From Tenggerimyces flavus (GTDB taxonomy: Bacteria > Actinomycetota > Actinomycetes > Propionibacteriales > Actinopolymorphaceae): 64,000 bases of DNA. The stretch is from positions 3,906,001-3,970,000 of the forward strand of contig NZ_JAFBCM010000001.1 of NCBI RefSeq assembly GCF_016907715.1. Reading direction: 5' to 3'. Numbering within the stretch: position 1 is the stretch's first letter; each line of letters opens with the position of its first letter. Shown one piece after another: positions 8,048-16,546 of this stretch. The position numbers and the translations under genes are program-made. Below the pieces are notes generated by a model. The model saw only the letters and a list, made by a program, of their open reading frames with translations. It was not told the origin of the DNA and did not search any database.

Positions 8048-8692
8048 TCAGCTGTAGTAGGTGGGGCCCTGCGCGGGCGTCTTCTGCTTGCGGTCGCGGC
8101 TCGCCAGCAGCCAGGCGACGAGGATGCCGCCGATGGCGCCGAAGAGGTGGCCTTGGAAGGAGATGCCGTCCTGCGGCAGCAGGCCGCCGAGGAGGGCGCC
8201 GCCCCACACGAGGATGACGCCGACGCCGATCGCGAGCTGGCCGAGCTTGCGGTTGAAGATGCCGCGCACGATCAGGTACGTCGCGTACCCGAACACCAGG
8301 CCGCTCGCGCCGATCGTCACCGTGAACGACGGCGAGGTCAGCCAGGTGCCGATGCCCGAGATCAGTGCGACGCCGGCGGTCACCATCAGCAGCCTGTACG
8401 CGCCGCCGATCGCGATGAAGATGCCGAGCGTCACCAGCGGGATAGTGTTCGAGATCAGGTGCCCGAACCCGAGGTGCAGGAACGGCGCCGTGACGATCCC
8501 GACCAGCCCGTCCATGTCGCGAGCCTCGATGCCGTACGCGTCGAGCCGGTGCCCGAGCGCGGTGTCGAGGACCTCGCTGATCCACATCAGGCCCACGAGA
8601 ATGCCCAGGACCTGCAGACCGCCCACCACCCGCCGGGAAGTCTCGCTCGACTGCCGGCCGGACGGCTGCGGGTAGGAGTACGCGGCGCTCAT
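8048..8692 (-). CDS. Rhomboid family intramembrane serine protease
   Basis: This 214-residue membrane protein has about six transmembrane segments. The catalytic serine is Ser130 in GASGLVFG, and the partner histidine is His182 in SFQGHLFG. The HLGFGHLISN motif (His73, His78, Asn82) in an earlier helix matches the oxyanion region of rhomboids. It probably cleaves single-pass membrane proteins within the bilayer; the substrate is unknown. Length and motif order are normal for a short actinobacterial rhomboid. Confidence 0.92.
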   Translation of the reverse strand: MSAAYSYPQPSGRQSSETSRRVVGGLQVLGILVGLMWISEVLDTALGHRLDAYGIEARDMDGLVGIVTAPFLHLGFGHLISNTIPLVTLGIFIAIGGAYRLLMVTAGVALISGIGTWLTSPSFTVTIGASGLVFGYATYLIVRGIFNRKLGQLAIGVGVILVWGGALLGGLLPQDGISFQGHLFGAIGGILVAWLLASRDRKQKTPAQGPTYYS

Positions 8693-8886
8693 ACCTCTAC
8701 GATGCCCGACCGGCGTCGTTAGGGCGACTCACCGGCCGGTTTCTCACCCACTTCTTAACACCGGCGAGCGAGGGTGAGATGGCCGGACCCGGGCGTCGGG
8801 TCTTGCTCGCGTCCTGCCGCAAGCCCTACCGTCGCTTCGGATATGTGGATTAGTTTCTGAAATCCCGTAGACACCTGGGGGCGGCC

Positions 8887-10938
8887 ATGCGTACACGCCA
8901 TCTGCTCGGCATCCTGCTGGCCCTGGTGGCGGTGATCGCCACCACCGGACCCACGAACGCGGCCACCGGCACCGAACGACGCGTCGAGCTCCCGCCCGAG
9001 GGTGTGCTGTCGGCGATGACCGGCGGCAACACGGTCGGCGCGATCATCCGCGAGAAGAAGGCGCGCTCCGACGGCTACCTGCACCTCGACACGCCCGCGA
9101 TGATCAGGACCCTCAAGGCGATGCACGCCAACACATTCACGTACGGCGTCTGGGACGGCGACAAGGACTGGGACGACCTGCGCCTGGAGTTCGCGCCGGC
9201 GGCACAGAGAGCGGGCATCGACATCTGGGTCTACCTCGTCCCGCCGTCCGAGTGCTTCAACAACCAGGAAAGGCACCTGAACGGCAACTGCAGCCGCCCG
9301 TACGACCTCGACTTCATCACCTGGTCGACCGAGATCGCCAAGCTCTCCAAGAAGTACCCGAACATCAAGGCCTGGGCGATCGACGACTTCCTCTCCGGCC
9401 CGGGCAACCGCGCGCTGTTCACCAACGAGTACCTCAGCCAGGTCCGCGCCGCGCAGGACGCGATCAACCCGAAGCTCGGCTTCTACGTCACGCTCTACTT
9501 CGGCGAGATCGCGCCCGAGAACCTCGAGATCATCGACGGCGTGCTCGACGGCGTCATCTATCCGTACGTCGGGTACAACGCCGACACCAACGACACCGAC
9601 TGGGTCGAACGGCGCATCGACTCCGCGCTGCAGACGCTCGAGCCGTACGACCTCGACCTGGTTTTCCTCCAGTACACAGGGCGATTCCTCGACACGGTGA
9701 TCGAGCCGCACGAGGACACGGTCGCCGAGATCCTGCGCCGCGTGCAGCCCTACATCGACGACGGCCGCGTGATCGGCGTCATCGCGTACGCAGCGCCCGT
9801 CGCGCTGGACGAGCAGCAGGCGAGCTACACCAACCGCGGGCACAGTGGGAGCGGACGACTGTCGTTCAGCATCAACATGTTCACGGGCACGGCCGCCGGC
9901 GACTACGCGGAGGCGAAGCAGGAGGTCCGTGTTGACCCACGCGCTGCCAAGAAGGAGTTGACGTTCTTCCATCGCGACCCGTTTGGCCCATGGGCGTTGA
10001 AGGACTACCAGTTCAAGCAGCTACTCGTCGACGGCCAGGTCGCCTGGGAGTCCGACATCTCCGCCGACACCGGCTACACCTGGGCCAAGACCACGGTAGA
10101 CCTCACCGCGGCGCTGGCGGGCAAGCAGAAGGCGACGATCGCTTTCCGCCTGTTCCACAAGAACGGCGTCGGCCACTGGCCCACCGACGTGAGCATCGAC
10201 GACGTACGAGCGCGCGGGCTGACCGTACGCAACGGCGACTTCGAGAACGGCGGCGCGTGGACGCTGTCCGAGACGAACGAGGGCTTCCGCACGTTCATCG
10301 ACCAGTACCGCGCCGACCGCCAGGCGAGAATCATCAACGAGATCGGCAAGGTCTACGCCGACCTCCGCGGCGTGCGGCACCACAAGGTCGAGGCGCCGGC
10401 GTGGGCACGAGCGCAATGGAAGAAGCTGCGCACCGGCGGCGACAACGTCGCGTTCAACGGCAACGGGCGGCTGTCTTTCTCCCAGCCCGAGGGAACGACC
10501 TCGCCGGAGGGGGAGACCTGCGCGACCGCGTGGCAGGACGTCCGAGTCCAGCCCGGGCTGGACCGGTACGAGATCTCGTTCTGGCACGGTGACACCTGGT
10601 CGTTCGGCGGTGAGCACATCCAGCACAAGCAGCTCGTGATCGACGGCGAGGTGCTGTGGAAGCGGTCGACCCGCGACGCGTGGGACTGGTACCAGATCTA
10701 CGGCTCGGACCACCAGGGCGCAATCGACGTCACGGACTTCGTGAAAGGCAAGAAGCAGGTCCGGTTGGAGTTCCGGATGTGCAACGACAAGGCGTACGGC
10801 GAGCTGTTCATGGACGCGACGTTCGACGCCATCCGGACCGCCGGCCTCGACGTGCGCAACCCCGACTTCGAGACCACCGCGGCGTGGCACCTGACGTCGG
10901 AGGCACCGCTGCGGGCGCGGATCGCGATCAGCAGGTAG
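8887..10938 (+). CDS. Secreted glycosidase-like protein with duplicated C-terminal domains
   Basis: This 683-residue protein has a signal peptide (residues 1-26, MRTRHLLGILLALVAVIATT, cut after a TNA motif). Residues about 45-320 follow a TIM-barrel rhythm: an alternating strand/helix pattern with NIKAWAIDDF near residue 165 and VLDGVIYPYVGYN near 220, the kind of acidic strand ends found in glycoside hydrolases. Two related C-terminal units follow, at about 320-470 and 510-683. Each runs from a GRLSFS strand through a QLLVDG/QLVIDG strand to an ending of the type RARGLTVRNGDFENG or RTAGLDVRNPDFETT. They look like beta-sandwich carbohydrate-binding modules. The exact glycosidase family was not recognised. 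An ATG after a GGGGGC stretch is used. Confidence 0.7.
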   Translation: MRTRHLLGILLALVAVIATTGPTNAATGTERRVELPPEGVLSAMTGGNTVGAIIREKKARSDGYLHLDTPAMIRTLKAMHANTFTYGVWDGDKDWDDLRLEFAPAAQRAGIDIWVYLVPPSECFNNQERHLNGNCSRPYDLDFITWSTEIAKLSKKYPNIKAWAIDDFLSGPGNRALFTNEYLSQVRAAQDAINPKLGFYVTLYFGEIAPENLEIIDGVLDGVIYPYVGYNADTNDTDWVERRIDSALQTLEPYDLDLVFLQYTGRFLDTVIEPHEDTVAEILRRVQPYIDDGRVIGVIAYAAPVALDEQQASYTNRGHSGSGRLSFSINMFTGTAAGDYAEAKQEVRVDPRAAKKELTFFHRDPFGPWALKDYQFKQLLVDGQVAWESDISADTGYTWAKTTVDLTAALAGKQKATIAFRLFHKNGVGHWPTDVSIDDVRARGLTVRNGDFENGGAWTLSETNEGFRTFIDQYRADRQARIINEIGKVYADLRGVRHHKVEAPAWARAQWKKLRTGGDNVAFNGNGRLSFSQPEGTTSPEGETCATAWQDVRVQPGLDRYEISFWHGDTWSFGGEHIQHKQLVIDGEVLWKRSTRDAWDWYQIYGSDHQGAIDVTDFVKGKKQVRLEFRMCNDKAYGELFMDATFDAIRTAGLDVRNPDFETTAAWHLTSEAPLRARIAISR

Positions 10939-11206
10939 GACGGGTGGCGGGCGCCATCATGACGGCGGGGATCGTCCGGTCGAACGGGATCCCCGCCAGC
11001 GCCGCTGCCTCGGTGACGCGGCCGAGTTGGTCGGCGGCCACGACCAGGAGCACCACGTCGTCGTCCGGGATCGCGACGGCCGCCAGGATCGCGCCCTCGG
11101 GTACGGACGCCGCGAGGGCGGTCAGGTCAGGCGCGATCCCCGACTCCTCGTAGTGCTCGGCGAGGACGACCTGCCTCGGAGTCCACGCCGCTGCGCTCTC
11201 GGTCAT
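10928..11206 (-). CDS. Hypothetical protein (92 aa)
   Basis: This 92-residue protein begins MTESAAAWTPRQVVLAEHYE. It has a hydrophobic beta strand, AILAAVAIPDDDVVLLVVAADQ, and a C-terminal IPFDRTIPAVMM segment, suggesting a small alpha/beta fold. No family was recognised. It is convergent with the glycosidase-like gene and overlaps its last 11 bp. Codon use looks coding. No clear Shine-Dalgarno sequence precedes the ATG. Confidence 0.55.
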   Translation of the reverse strand: MTESAAAWTPRQVVLAEHYEESGIAPDLTALAASVPEGAILAAVAIPDDDVVLLVVAADQLGRVTEAAALAGIPFDRTIPAVMMAPATRPTC

Positions 11207-11260
11207 GGGCTGACCGTAAGGAATGCGAACGTGCCGGGGAATCAGGGAACCCCCTCGCCA

Positions 11261-11422
11261 TCACCCCTGCTCGATGCCGGGGAGCGCTTCGCCGTACCGC
11301 CAGAGGGCGGTGAGGTAGGTGAGGCCGAGGATGCTGAGGACGATGGTGGAGATGAGTCTGGGGGTGCGGTCCTCAGCTGAGGACCATATGGACCCGCCGT
11401 TTCTCCCAGCCGAAGTCGTTGT
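11261..11422 (-). pseudogene. Possible C-terminal remnant of a membrane protein
   Basis: On the minus strand a 54-codon frame runs from an upstream stop to TGA at 11263-11261 without ATG, GTG or TTG. It encodes RTPRLISTIVLSILGLTYLT followed by ALWRYGEALPGIEQG, a convincing transmembrane helix with almost exclusively G/C third positions. This looks like the tail of a gene whose 5' part is gone. It occupies most of the 292-bp gap 11207-11498. Confidence 0.25.
11368..11385. repeat. Perfect 18-bp palindrome
   Basis: GGTCCTCAGCTGAGGACC is a perfect palindrome without spacer. It lies inside the possible membrane-protein remnant and about 110 bp from the 3' end of the HNH gene. No partner gene is obvious, so its role is unknown. 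Confidence 0.35.
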
Positions 11423-11498
11423 TCAGAAGGGAAATCGGACGTTATAGGAGCCTTCCGCGACAAACGCCCCACGCGCGCCGCAGCCACCCGGCCGCTGT

Positions 11499-12752
11499 TT
11501 AGGCGGCTGGGGTGAGGCGGTGGTTGCGGAGTGGTCGTTGCTGGGGGTCGATCCAGTCGGGGGGTAAGAACTCGGGTAATCCGTCGAGTGCGATTCGGAC
11601 CTGCCATGCGCCTTGGTGGATCAGGCGGTGGTGATACCCACACAGCAGGACCCCGTTGTCCCGAGTGGTCGGACCGCCCTTACTCCACGGGACCACATGG
11701 TGGGCGTGACACCAGCCGGGTGGCCGGTCGCAGCCGGGGAACGCACACCCACCATCACGGAGCTCGAGCAACCGGCGGAGTTTGCCTTGGAACAGTCGCT
11801 GCTGGGTGTCGGTCAGCAGTGTGACGCGGCCGGGCTGGTCCTCGGGCTTGACCAAGAATGCCCGGTCGGCTTCGCACATCAGCTGGTCGACGAGTTTGCG
11901 GGACAGTTCGATCCCGGTGTGCAGAGTCCGCCCACCAGTGTTCGTGAGGGTGACGACGAGCTGGGTGGGGTTCCCGCCATGGGAGGGAACGAGCCGCTCG
12001 GCTAGCAACCGGCGGCAGGCCTCATCCAGAGCATCGACGTTGCGTTGTTCGGGGAGGCGGGTGTCGCGGCCGTCGGGTCCGGGCTGGGGTGCGGCGAGCG
12101 GGTCGAGGAAGAGTTTGAGTCGTTCTCCGACGAGTTTGGGGAGCCGGGCGGTGACCCGCCACGTCCCCGAGGTGGCGTCGAAGGACATGCGCAGGAACCG
12201 GTCCCGTTCGGCGCTGGCTTCTTCTTGTTTGAGCTTCAGTTCCAGGACCTGGTCGGCAAGATCGGGAGCGACGGTCTCCAAGAGCCTGTTCCCGACCTTC
12301 GACAAGACTTTGGGGTCGAAGGTCGCGGCTTGCTTCAGCAGAGTGGCTTCGACTTGGGAACGCAGCTCCGGCGTCGAAATGTGGGAGGGCAGCAGCTGCA
12401 CCACCCGCGAGATCACCCGCGCATGCGGAACAGAAATCTCACCCTCAGCCAACGCTCGCGCGGTCGCCGGAAGCTCGGCGTCGAGATGAGAGGCTAATTT
12501 CACCATCGCCCCGGCCTCAGCAGTCGGGACCCGAAGCCGACCAGCAACCCACTGCGCGGTGTTCGCGGCGCCGGCGGTGACGGCGAGGTTGCGGGAGTCG
12601 GCCTCGCGGATCAGTTCGAGCTGGCGGCCCTGGAGTTGGTTCAGCTGGGTGGCGTTGTCGAGGAGTGCGGTGGTGAGTTGGTCATCGGACATCGACCACG
12701 CCGACACACCATCGGCGGTGCCGGTGGTGTTCGAGCAGGTGGTCGATTTCAT
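11499..12752 (-). CDS. DUF222/13E12-type HNH endonuclease
   Basis: This 417-residue protein belongs to the actinobacterial 13E12 repeat family. The helical DUF222 domain spans about residues 20-260 (ELPATARALAEGEISVPHARVI is characteristic). A C-terminal HNH nuclease domain follows at about 335-385: GGCAFPGCDRP with metal-ligand cysteines, then CHAHHVVPWSKGG and LLCGYHHRLIH. Family members occur in many near-identical copies per genome and are suspected mobile or homing-like elements; their biological role is not established. A near-consensus extended -10 (TGGTAGAAT) ends 6 bp before the ATG, predicting a leaderless transcript. A 112-bp cloverleaf-forming repeat lies 180 bp upstream. Confidence 0.93.
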   Translation of the reverse strand: MKSTTCSNTTGTADGVSAWSMSDDQLTTALLDNATQLNQLQGRQLELIREADSRNLAVTAGAANTAQWVAGRLRVPTAEAGAMVKLASHLDAELPATARALAEGEISVPHARVISRVVQLLPSHISTPELRSQVEATLLKQAATFDPKVLSKVGNRLLETVAPDLADQVLELKLKQEEASAERDRFLRMSFDATSGTWRVTARLPKLVGERLKLFLDPLAAPQPGPDGRDTRLPEQRNVDALDEACRRLLAERLVPSHGGNPTQLVVTLTNTGGRTLHTGIELSRKLVDQLMCEADRAFLVKPEDQPGRVTLLTDTQQRLFQGKLRRLLELRDGGCAFPGCDRPPGWCHAHHVVPWSKGGPTTRDNGVLLCGYHHRLIHQGAWQVRIALDGLPEFLPPDWIDPQQRPLRNHRLTPAA

Positions 12753-12758
12753 AGCGCA

Positions 12759-12789
12759 ATTCTACCAGCCGGATCGGTCTAATGCCCAA
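12759..12789 (-). promoter_or_regulatory. Predicted promoter of the HNH gene
   Basis: Read on the minus strand, TTGGGC (12789-12784) and TGG-TAGAAT (-10 at 12764-12759) are separated by 19 bases. The extended TGN before the -10 compensates for the long spacer. Initiation about 7 bases downstream would fall on the start codon itself, giving a leaderless mRNA. Confidence 0.45.
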
Positions 12790-12934
12790 CCCGGCAAGGG
12801 AAATCTCCCGGCTTCATCCGCCACCACAAGAGACCGGGGGCTCCACAAGCAGCCGCAACACGGCCACAGACCCAAGGCGCAGGCAGGCCTTGCCCGGGAC
12901 CCTGTTCCGGGGGCAGGGGCGGCGCGTGAAAATC

Positions 12935-13046
12935 TGGTGGCCGGTCCGGGGCGAGTCAAGGGCCGCAAAGCGGTCGCGTAGCGACGCCTCTCTCCTCCGC
13001 GAAGCGCCCCAGAGAGGCGCCCTTGACGCGCCCGGACCGGCCACCA
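12935..13046. repeat. Long inverted repeat able to form a cloverleaf, next to the DUF222-HNH gene
   Basis: The outer arms are 12935-12963 and 13019-13046 (from TGGTGGCCGGTCC to GGACCGGCCACCA). They pair over 28 positions with one mismatch and one single-base bulge. Enclosed are three perfect hairpins in a row: CCGC-AAA-GCGG (12963-12973), TCGC-GTA-GCGA (12974-12984) and CGCCTCTCT/AGAGAGGCG (12985-13019), the last with an inner CGC-GAA-GCG. The result is a four-way junction. The rest of 12753-13430 is non-coding on inspection, with a strong purine/pyrimidine strand bias from 13081 to 13340 and no other long hairpin except the terminator at 13431. Confidence 0.85.
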
Positions 13047-13430
13047 CCATCGACCGCCGCCACAGCCCGACCAGCTCATCCACCCAAGCACAGCAGGGCA
13101 AAGCAACAGCAAGAGCAGAAGCACAGCACAGGCCCCCAAAAGAGGCGATGGCGGAGAGGACGGGAGTGACGGTCGAGAGAGGCAGGAGCGACCGGGCAAT
13201 GGACGATGGTGGAGAGGTGGGAATATGCGCGGCGTCAGGGTGGGGTGATGGTCGCGGGCGCGCAAGGTCGCCGGGGTTAGTGGGTGAAGTGACAGCCCAG
13301 TGGGTGAAAGTGGCGGCCCGACGGGCGAGGTGAGAATGGTGGAGAGGGTGGGAGTACCGCCGACCACGCTGAGATCGACCTGAGCGCTGTCGGCCAAGTG
13401 CATGTCGCAGTCCAGCAGAAGCCCACGACA

Positions 13431-13456
13431 AACGCCCCCTCAAAAGAGGGGGCGTT
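13431..13456 (-). terminator. Terminator of the gltA remnant and luxR-type gene
   Basis: Perfect 11-bp arms AACGCCCCCTC and GAGGGGGCGTT enclose an AAAA loop. The hairpin starts 21 bases past the stop codon of the citrate synthase remnant on the minus strand, where the original gltA terminator would be expected. It should now end luxR transcripts. Confidence 0.75.
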
Positions 13457-13476
13457 CGACGGATCCAACGAAGAAA

Positions 13477-13662
13477 CTACCGCTGACCGATAGGAACGAA
13501 AGGACGCTCCGGCTCACCGACGTAAACCTGGCGCGGCCGACCGATCTTCGTCGCGGGGTCGTTGTTCATCTCCCGCCACTGGGCGATCCACCCAGGCAAC
13601 CGGCCAAAGGCGAACAGCACCGTGAACATCTTCGTCGGAAAGCCCACAGCCCGATAGATCAA
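13477..13662 (-). pseudogene. gltA: Citrate synthase 3' fragment (last 61 codons)
   Basis: Minus-strand codons ending in TAG at 13479-13477 encode LIYRAVGFPTKMFTVLFAFG and then RLPGWIAQWREM, TKIGRPRQVYVGE and PERPFVPIGQR. This is the well-known C-terminus of bacterial type II citrate synthase. The family protein has about 430 residues; everything before this point is missing and replaced by the end of the LuxR-type gene, whose stop codon (13659-13661) overlaps the first fragment codon in another frame. The native-looking terminator just downstream is retained. It is a remnant, not an expressed enzyme, and marks a recombination or deletion junction. Confidence 0.8.
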
Positions 13663-16412
13663 CCACGTATGACAGCGCCGAGCTCCGCACGCGAGCGGAT
13701 GCCGAGCTTCCGGTAGATCCGGGTGAGGTTGGCCTCGACCGTCTTCGGGCTGAGGAACAGCGCTTCGGCGATCTCCCGCGTCGTCGCGCCACCCGCCGCG
13801 GCCTTGGCGACCTGGGTCTCGGTCGCCGTGAGCCCGGCCGGTGCCGGCGGCCTGCCGCCGATGCGGTCGCGCTCGGACTTCGCGCGCTCGACCCAGGCGG
13901 TCGCGCCCAGCTTCTCGAAGCCGGCGATCGCCGCGTCCAAGGCCAGCCGCGCCGCCGCCTTGGCCCGGGCGCGGCGGTGCAGCCTGCCGGCGACGAGTTG
14001 CGCGCGGGCCTGGTCGAACGGCGGCAACGGCTCGCCCTCGACCTCCGCGAGCGCCGCCTCGACCAGCGCGGCACCGTCCCCCGGTGTCCCGCGCAGGCTG
14101 GCGATCAGCCCGTGCCCGACCGCCGCGGCGAGCCGCAGCCGGGCGCGAGGGATGACCTCGTGGCGTTCGTCCAGCCGCTTGACGTACGCGGCCAGCTCGG
14201 CGTCGTCCGCGCCCGAGCCGCTCATCGCCTCGAGCTGGTCGAGCTCGATGCGGACGCCGACCGGCTCGACATGGCCCATCTTGTCCAGCTGCCCGCTGAT
14301 CTCGCGGAGGCGGTCCGCGGCGGCCACGTACTCGCCACTGGTGACCTCGGCGGTCGCGAGCAGGCGCATGCCCACCCGGGCCAGCCAGGTGTCGCCGGCC
14401 TCGTCGCCACGTCGCATCACGTCGGTGCCGTGGCTGCGTGCCTCGGCGGAGTCGCCGCGGTAGGCGGCGAGCAGGTGGCCGACGAAGTCCGCCTGCGTCG
14501 TCGGTACGTCGAGCTCGCCGGCGAGTGCGGTCGCCTGGTCGACGTAGCGCGCCGCGAGCTCCCAGTCGCCGGCGAGGAACTCGTTGTCGGCGAGGTGCGG
14601 CAGCAGTTCGAGCACCGACGCCTCGTCGCCCGCGTCCCGGGCCCGCTCCAGCATCGCCACGTACCGCGCGCGTGCGGCGTCGAAGTCGTCGATCGCCTTG
14701 TACCAGATGCCCACGGTCGTGCTGTGCTGACGACCTGGCCGACTCGACTCGAGCGCCAGCCCCTCGTCGAGCATGGTCAGGTCCGGACGCTGGCCGTTGA
14801 GAATCTCGCTGTAGAACGTCTGGAACAGCGCGAACGCGAGCCACTCGTGCTCGTCGGTGCCGCGGAGCAGCTCGATCGCGCGGTGGCCGTGGTCGAGCCA
14901 ACGGTCCTCCGGCGCCATCACCGTCAGGTGCGCGTGCACCCTGCCCTCGGCGATCGGGTGGCCGGCCGCGGCGTCGAGCGCCGACGTGGCGTGCCACTCC
15001 GCGGCGGCCGAGTCGTCGGCGTGCCAGGAGCTGGTGGCGAGCAGCAGATAGGCCTCGGCTCGGTCGTGACCGAGCGGGAGGGTGTCGAGGTGCATGGTCA
15101 GCCAGTGCTGGGCAGCGCCGAGGTCACCGGAAGCGGCGCGCGACTGGCCGGCGAGCAGGATCCGCCTCGGTGCGTTGGGGCTGCCCTCCGGCGTGGCTTC
15201 GGCCGCCTGTTCGGCGAGGTCGGCGGCGACGTCGAGCGCGCCGCGGCGGCTGGCCAGGCGGGCAGCGTCTTCCAGCGTGGCGGCGAGCTGCTCGTCGGGC
15301 TCGACGCTTGCGGCGGCGAGGTGGCGGGCTCGTCGTTCGACATCGGTGACCACGTCGGCGAGGCGCTGGTGCAGCCTGCGGCGCTCGGGGTCGGGGATGC
15401 CGGCGCGGACGACGCTCGCGTACACCGGATGGGTGAACCTGACCTGGCCGCCGCCCAGGCTGATCAGGCCAGCCTCCTCGGCAGCCTGCAGCGCGTCGGC
15501 GACGTCCTGCTCGCTGGCCGCGGCGAGCACGTCGAAGCTCGCGGGTGCGGCGAGGGCGGCCAGCCGGAGGGCCTGCGTGGTCTCGAGGTCCAGGCCGGAG
15601 AGGCGGTCGGCGATCAGGCCGGTGAGGCTCGACGGTACGGGCAGCTCGCGGCTCGGCGCGGGGAGCTTGGGGAGCGCGGAGATCGCGCGGCCGAGCTCGA
15701 GGGTGAACAGCGGGTTGCCGTCGGACGCGGTCGCCACGGAGGCGAGCAGCTGGCGGGGGAGCGAGAGGCCGAGCTGATCTCTGAGCAGGTGGTGGAGCGC
15801 GCCCGTACGCATGCCGCCGACCGTGATGCGGTGCACGGCCTCGGGCGGGAGGATGCGTTCGATGTCGAGGGCCTCGCTGGGGCCGTGGGAGTGGCGCGGG
15901 TCGAAGTCGTCGGGGCGCCTTGCCGCGATGACGACGAGCGGGGCGTCGGTGATGCGTCTCAGGGCGAACCTGAGGACGCGTACGGACGGGGCGTCCAGCC
16001 AGCGGACGTTGTCGATGACCAGGACGGTGGGATCGCTGGAACGGCCGAGCAGCCCTCTGGTCGCGAAGCAGAGGGCGCGCTCGTCGGCGACCTGGTCCGG
16101 CTCGTCGTGCCGGAGCAGTGCGATCTCAACGGCCTGGCGCTGCGGGGTGGGGAGGTCGCTCGCGAGTCCTACGACTGGCTCGAGCAGGTCGGCGACGGCG
16201 GCGTACGTGAGCGTGGTCTCGAGCTCGGTCGGCTGGCAGCGGAGCACCTGATACCCGCGTTCCCTCGCCAACTCCGCGGCTGCGTTGAGGAGGGCGGTCT
16301 TCCCGATCCCGATGGGACCGTCGACCACAAGCGCGACCGGCCGCTGCGGAACGTCGGCGAGCAGCCGTTCGCACACGGCCAGCTCGGCGTCCCGTCCGAT
16401 CAACCCCCGCAT
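13659..16412 (-). CDS. LuxR-family regulator with AAA/NACHT-like ATPase domain (LAL type)
   Basis: This 917-residue protein is a large ATP-binding LuxR regulator. The N-terminal ATPase has Walker A GPIGIGKTA (residues 33-40) and a Walker B-like PTVLVIDNVRWLDAP, where the usual second acidic residue of DD is Asn. A long helical TPR-like middle (about 350-830) is followed by a C-terminal LuxR helix-turn-helix: LTATETQVAKAAAGG, TTREIAEALFLSPKTVEANL, TRIYRKLGIRSR. LAL proteins usually activate secondary-metabolite or sugar-utilisation operons in response to an inducer. No target is evident here. Its 3' end lies exactly at the gltA remnant, so the gene probably arrived by the event that removed gltA. 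Confidence 0.92.
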   Translation of the reverse strand: MRGLIGRDAELAVCERLLADVPQRPVALVVDGPIGIGKTALLNAAAELARERGYQVLRCQPTELETTLTYAAVADLLEPVVGLASDLPTPQRQAVEIALLRHDEPDQVADERALCFATRGLLGRSSDPTVLVIDNVRWLDAPSVRVLRFALRRITDAPLVVIAARRPDDFDPRHSHGPSEALDIERILPPEAVHRITVGGMRTGALHHLLRDQLGLSLPRQLLASVATASDGNPLFTLELGRAISALPKLPAPSRELPVPSSLTGLIADRLSGLDLETTQALRLAALAAPASFDVLAAASEQDVADALQAAEEAGLISLGGGQVRFTHPVYASVVRAGIPDPERRRLHQRLADVVTDVERRARHLAAASVEPDEQLAATLEDAARLASRRGALDVAADLAEQAAEATPEGSPNAPRRILLAGQSRAASGDLGAAQHWLTMHLDTLPLGHDRAEAYLLLATSSWHADDSAAAEWHATSALDAAAGHPIAEGRVHAHLTVMAPEDRWLDHGHRAIELLRGTDEHEWLAFALFQTFYSEILNGQRPDLTMLDEGLALESSRPGRQHSTTVGIWYKAIDDFDAARARYVAMLERARDAGDEASVLELLPHLADNEFLAGDWELAARYVDQATALAGELDVPTTQADFVGHLLAAYRGDSAEARSHGTDVMRRGDEAGDTWLARVGMRLLATAEVTSGEYVAAADRLREISGQLDKMGHVEPVGVRIELDQLEAMSGSGADDAELAAYVKRLDERHEVIPRARLRLAAAVGHGLIASLRGTPGDGAALVEAALAEVEGEPLPPFDQARAQLVAGRLHRRARAKAAARLALDAAIAGFEKLGATAWVERAKSERDRIGGRPPAPAGLTATETQVAKAAAGGATTREIAEALFLSPKTVEANLTRIYRKLGIRSRAELGAVIRG

Positions 16413-16442
16413 GCTCTAGATCATGACATCAAGGTGCGTGAA

Positions 16443-16474
16443 ATGGCGCCCGGTTTGCACGGATATCGCGCCAT
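16443..16474. promoter_or_regulatory. Inverted repeat upstream of the luxR-type gene
   Basis: ATGGCGC and GCGCCAT (7 bp, perfect, 18-base spacer) lie 31 bp upstream of the start codon. This could be an activator or repressor site; no known consensus was matched. Confidence 0.25.
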
Positions 16475-16502
16475 GCCAACGCCTGCCACCCGCCGATCTT
16501 TA

Positions 16503-16525
16503 GGGTGCCTTTAGGCCTAGCACCC
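16503..16525 (-). terminator. Hairpin after the DHA2 exporter gene
   Basis: GGGTGC and GCACCC arms (6 bp) with an 11-base loop lie 22 bp beyond the stop codon of the exporter on the minus strand. It is weak, without a T-run. Confidence 0.4.
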
Positions 16526-16546
16526 ATGCCGGCCAGCGGTACGACC

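Noticed and set aside
12753-13430. HEARO/omega-RNA-type guide RNA of an IsrB/IscB system
   Set aside because: The neighbouring protein has DUF222 plus HNH and no RuvC or IscB features, so the homology claim is not supported.
12814-13443. Minus-strand 209-codon frame across the cloverleaf repeat
   Set aside because: It is low-complexity sequence broken by strong DNA symmetry; no family resemblance.
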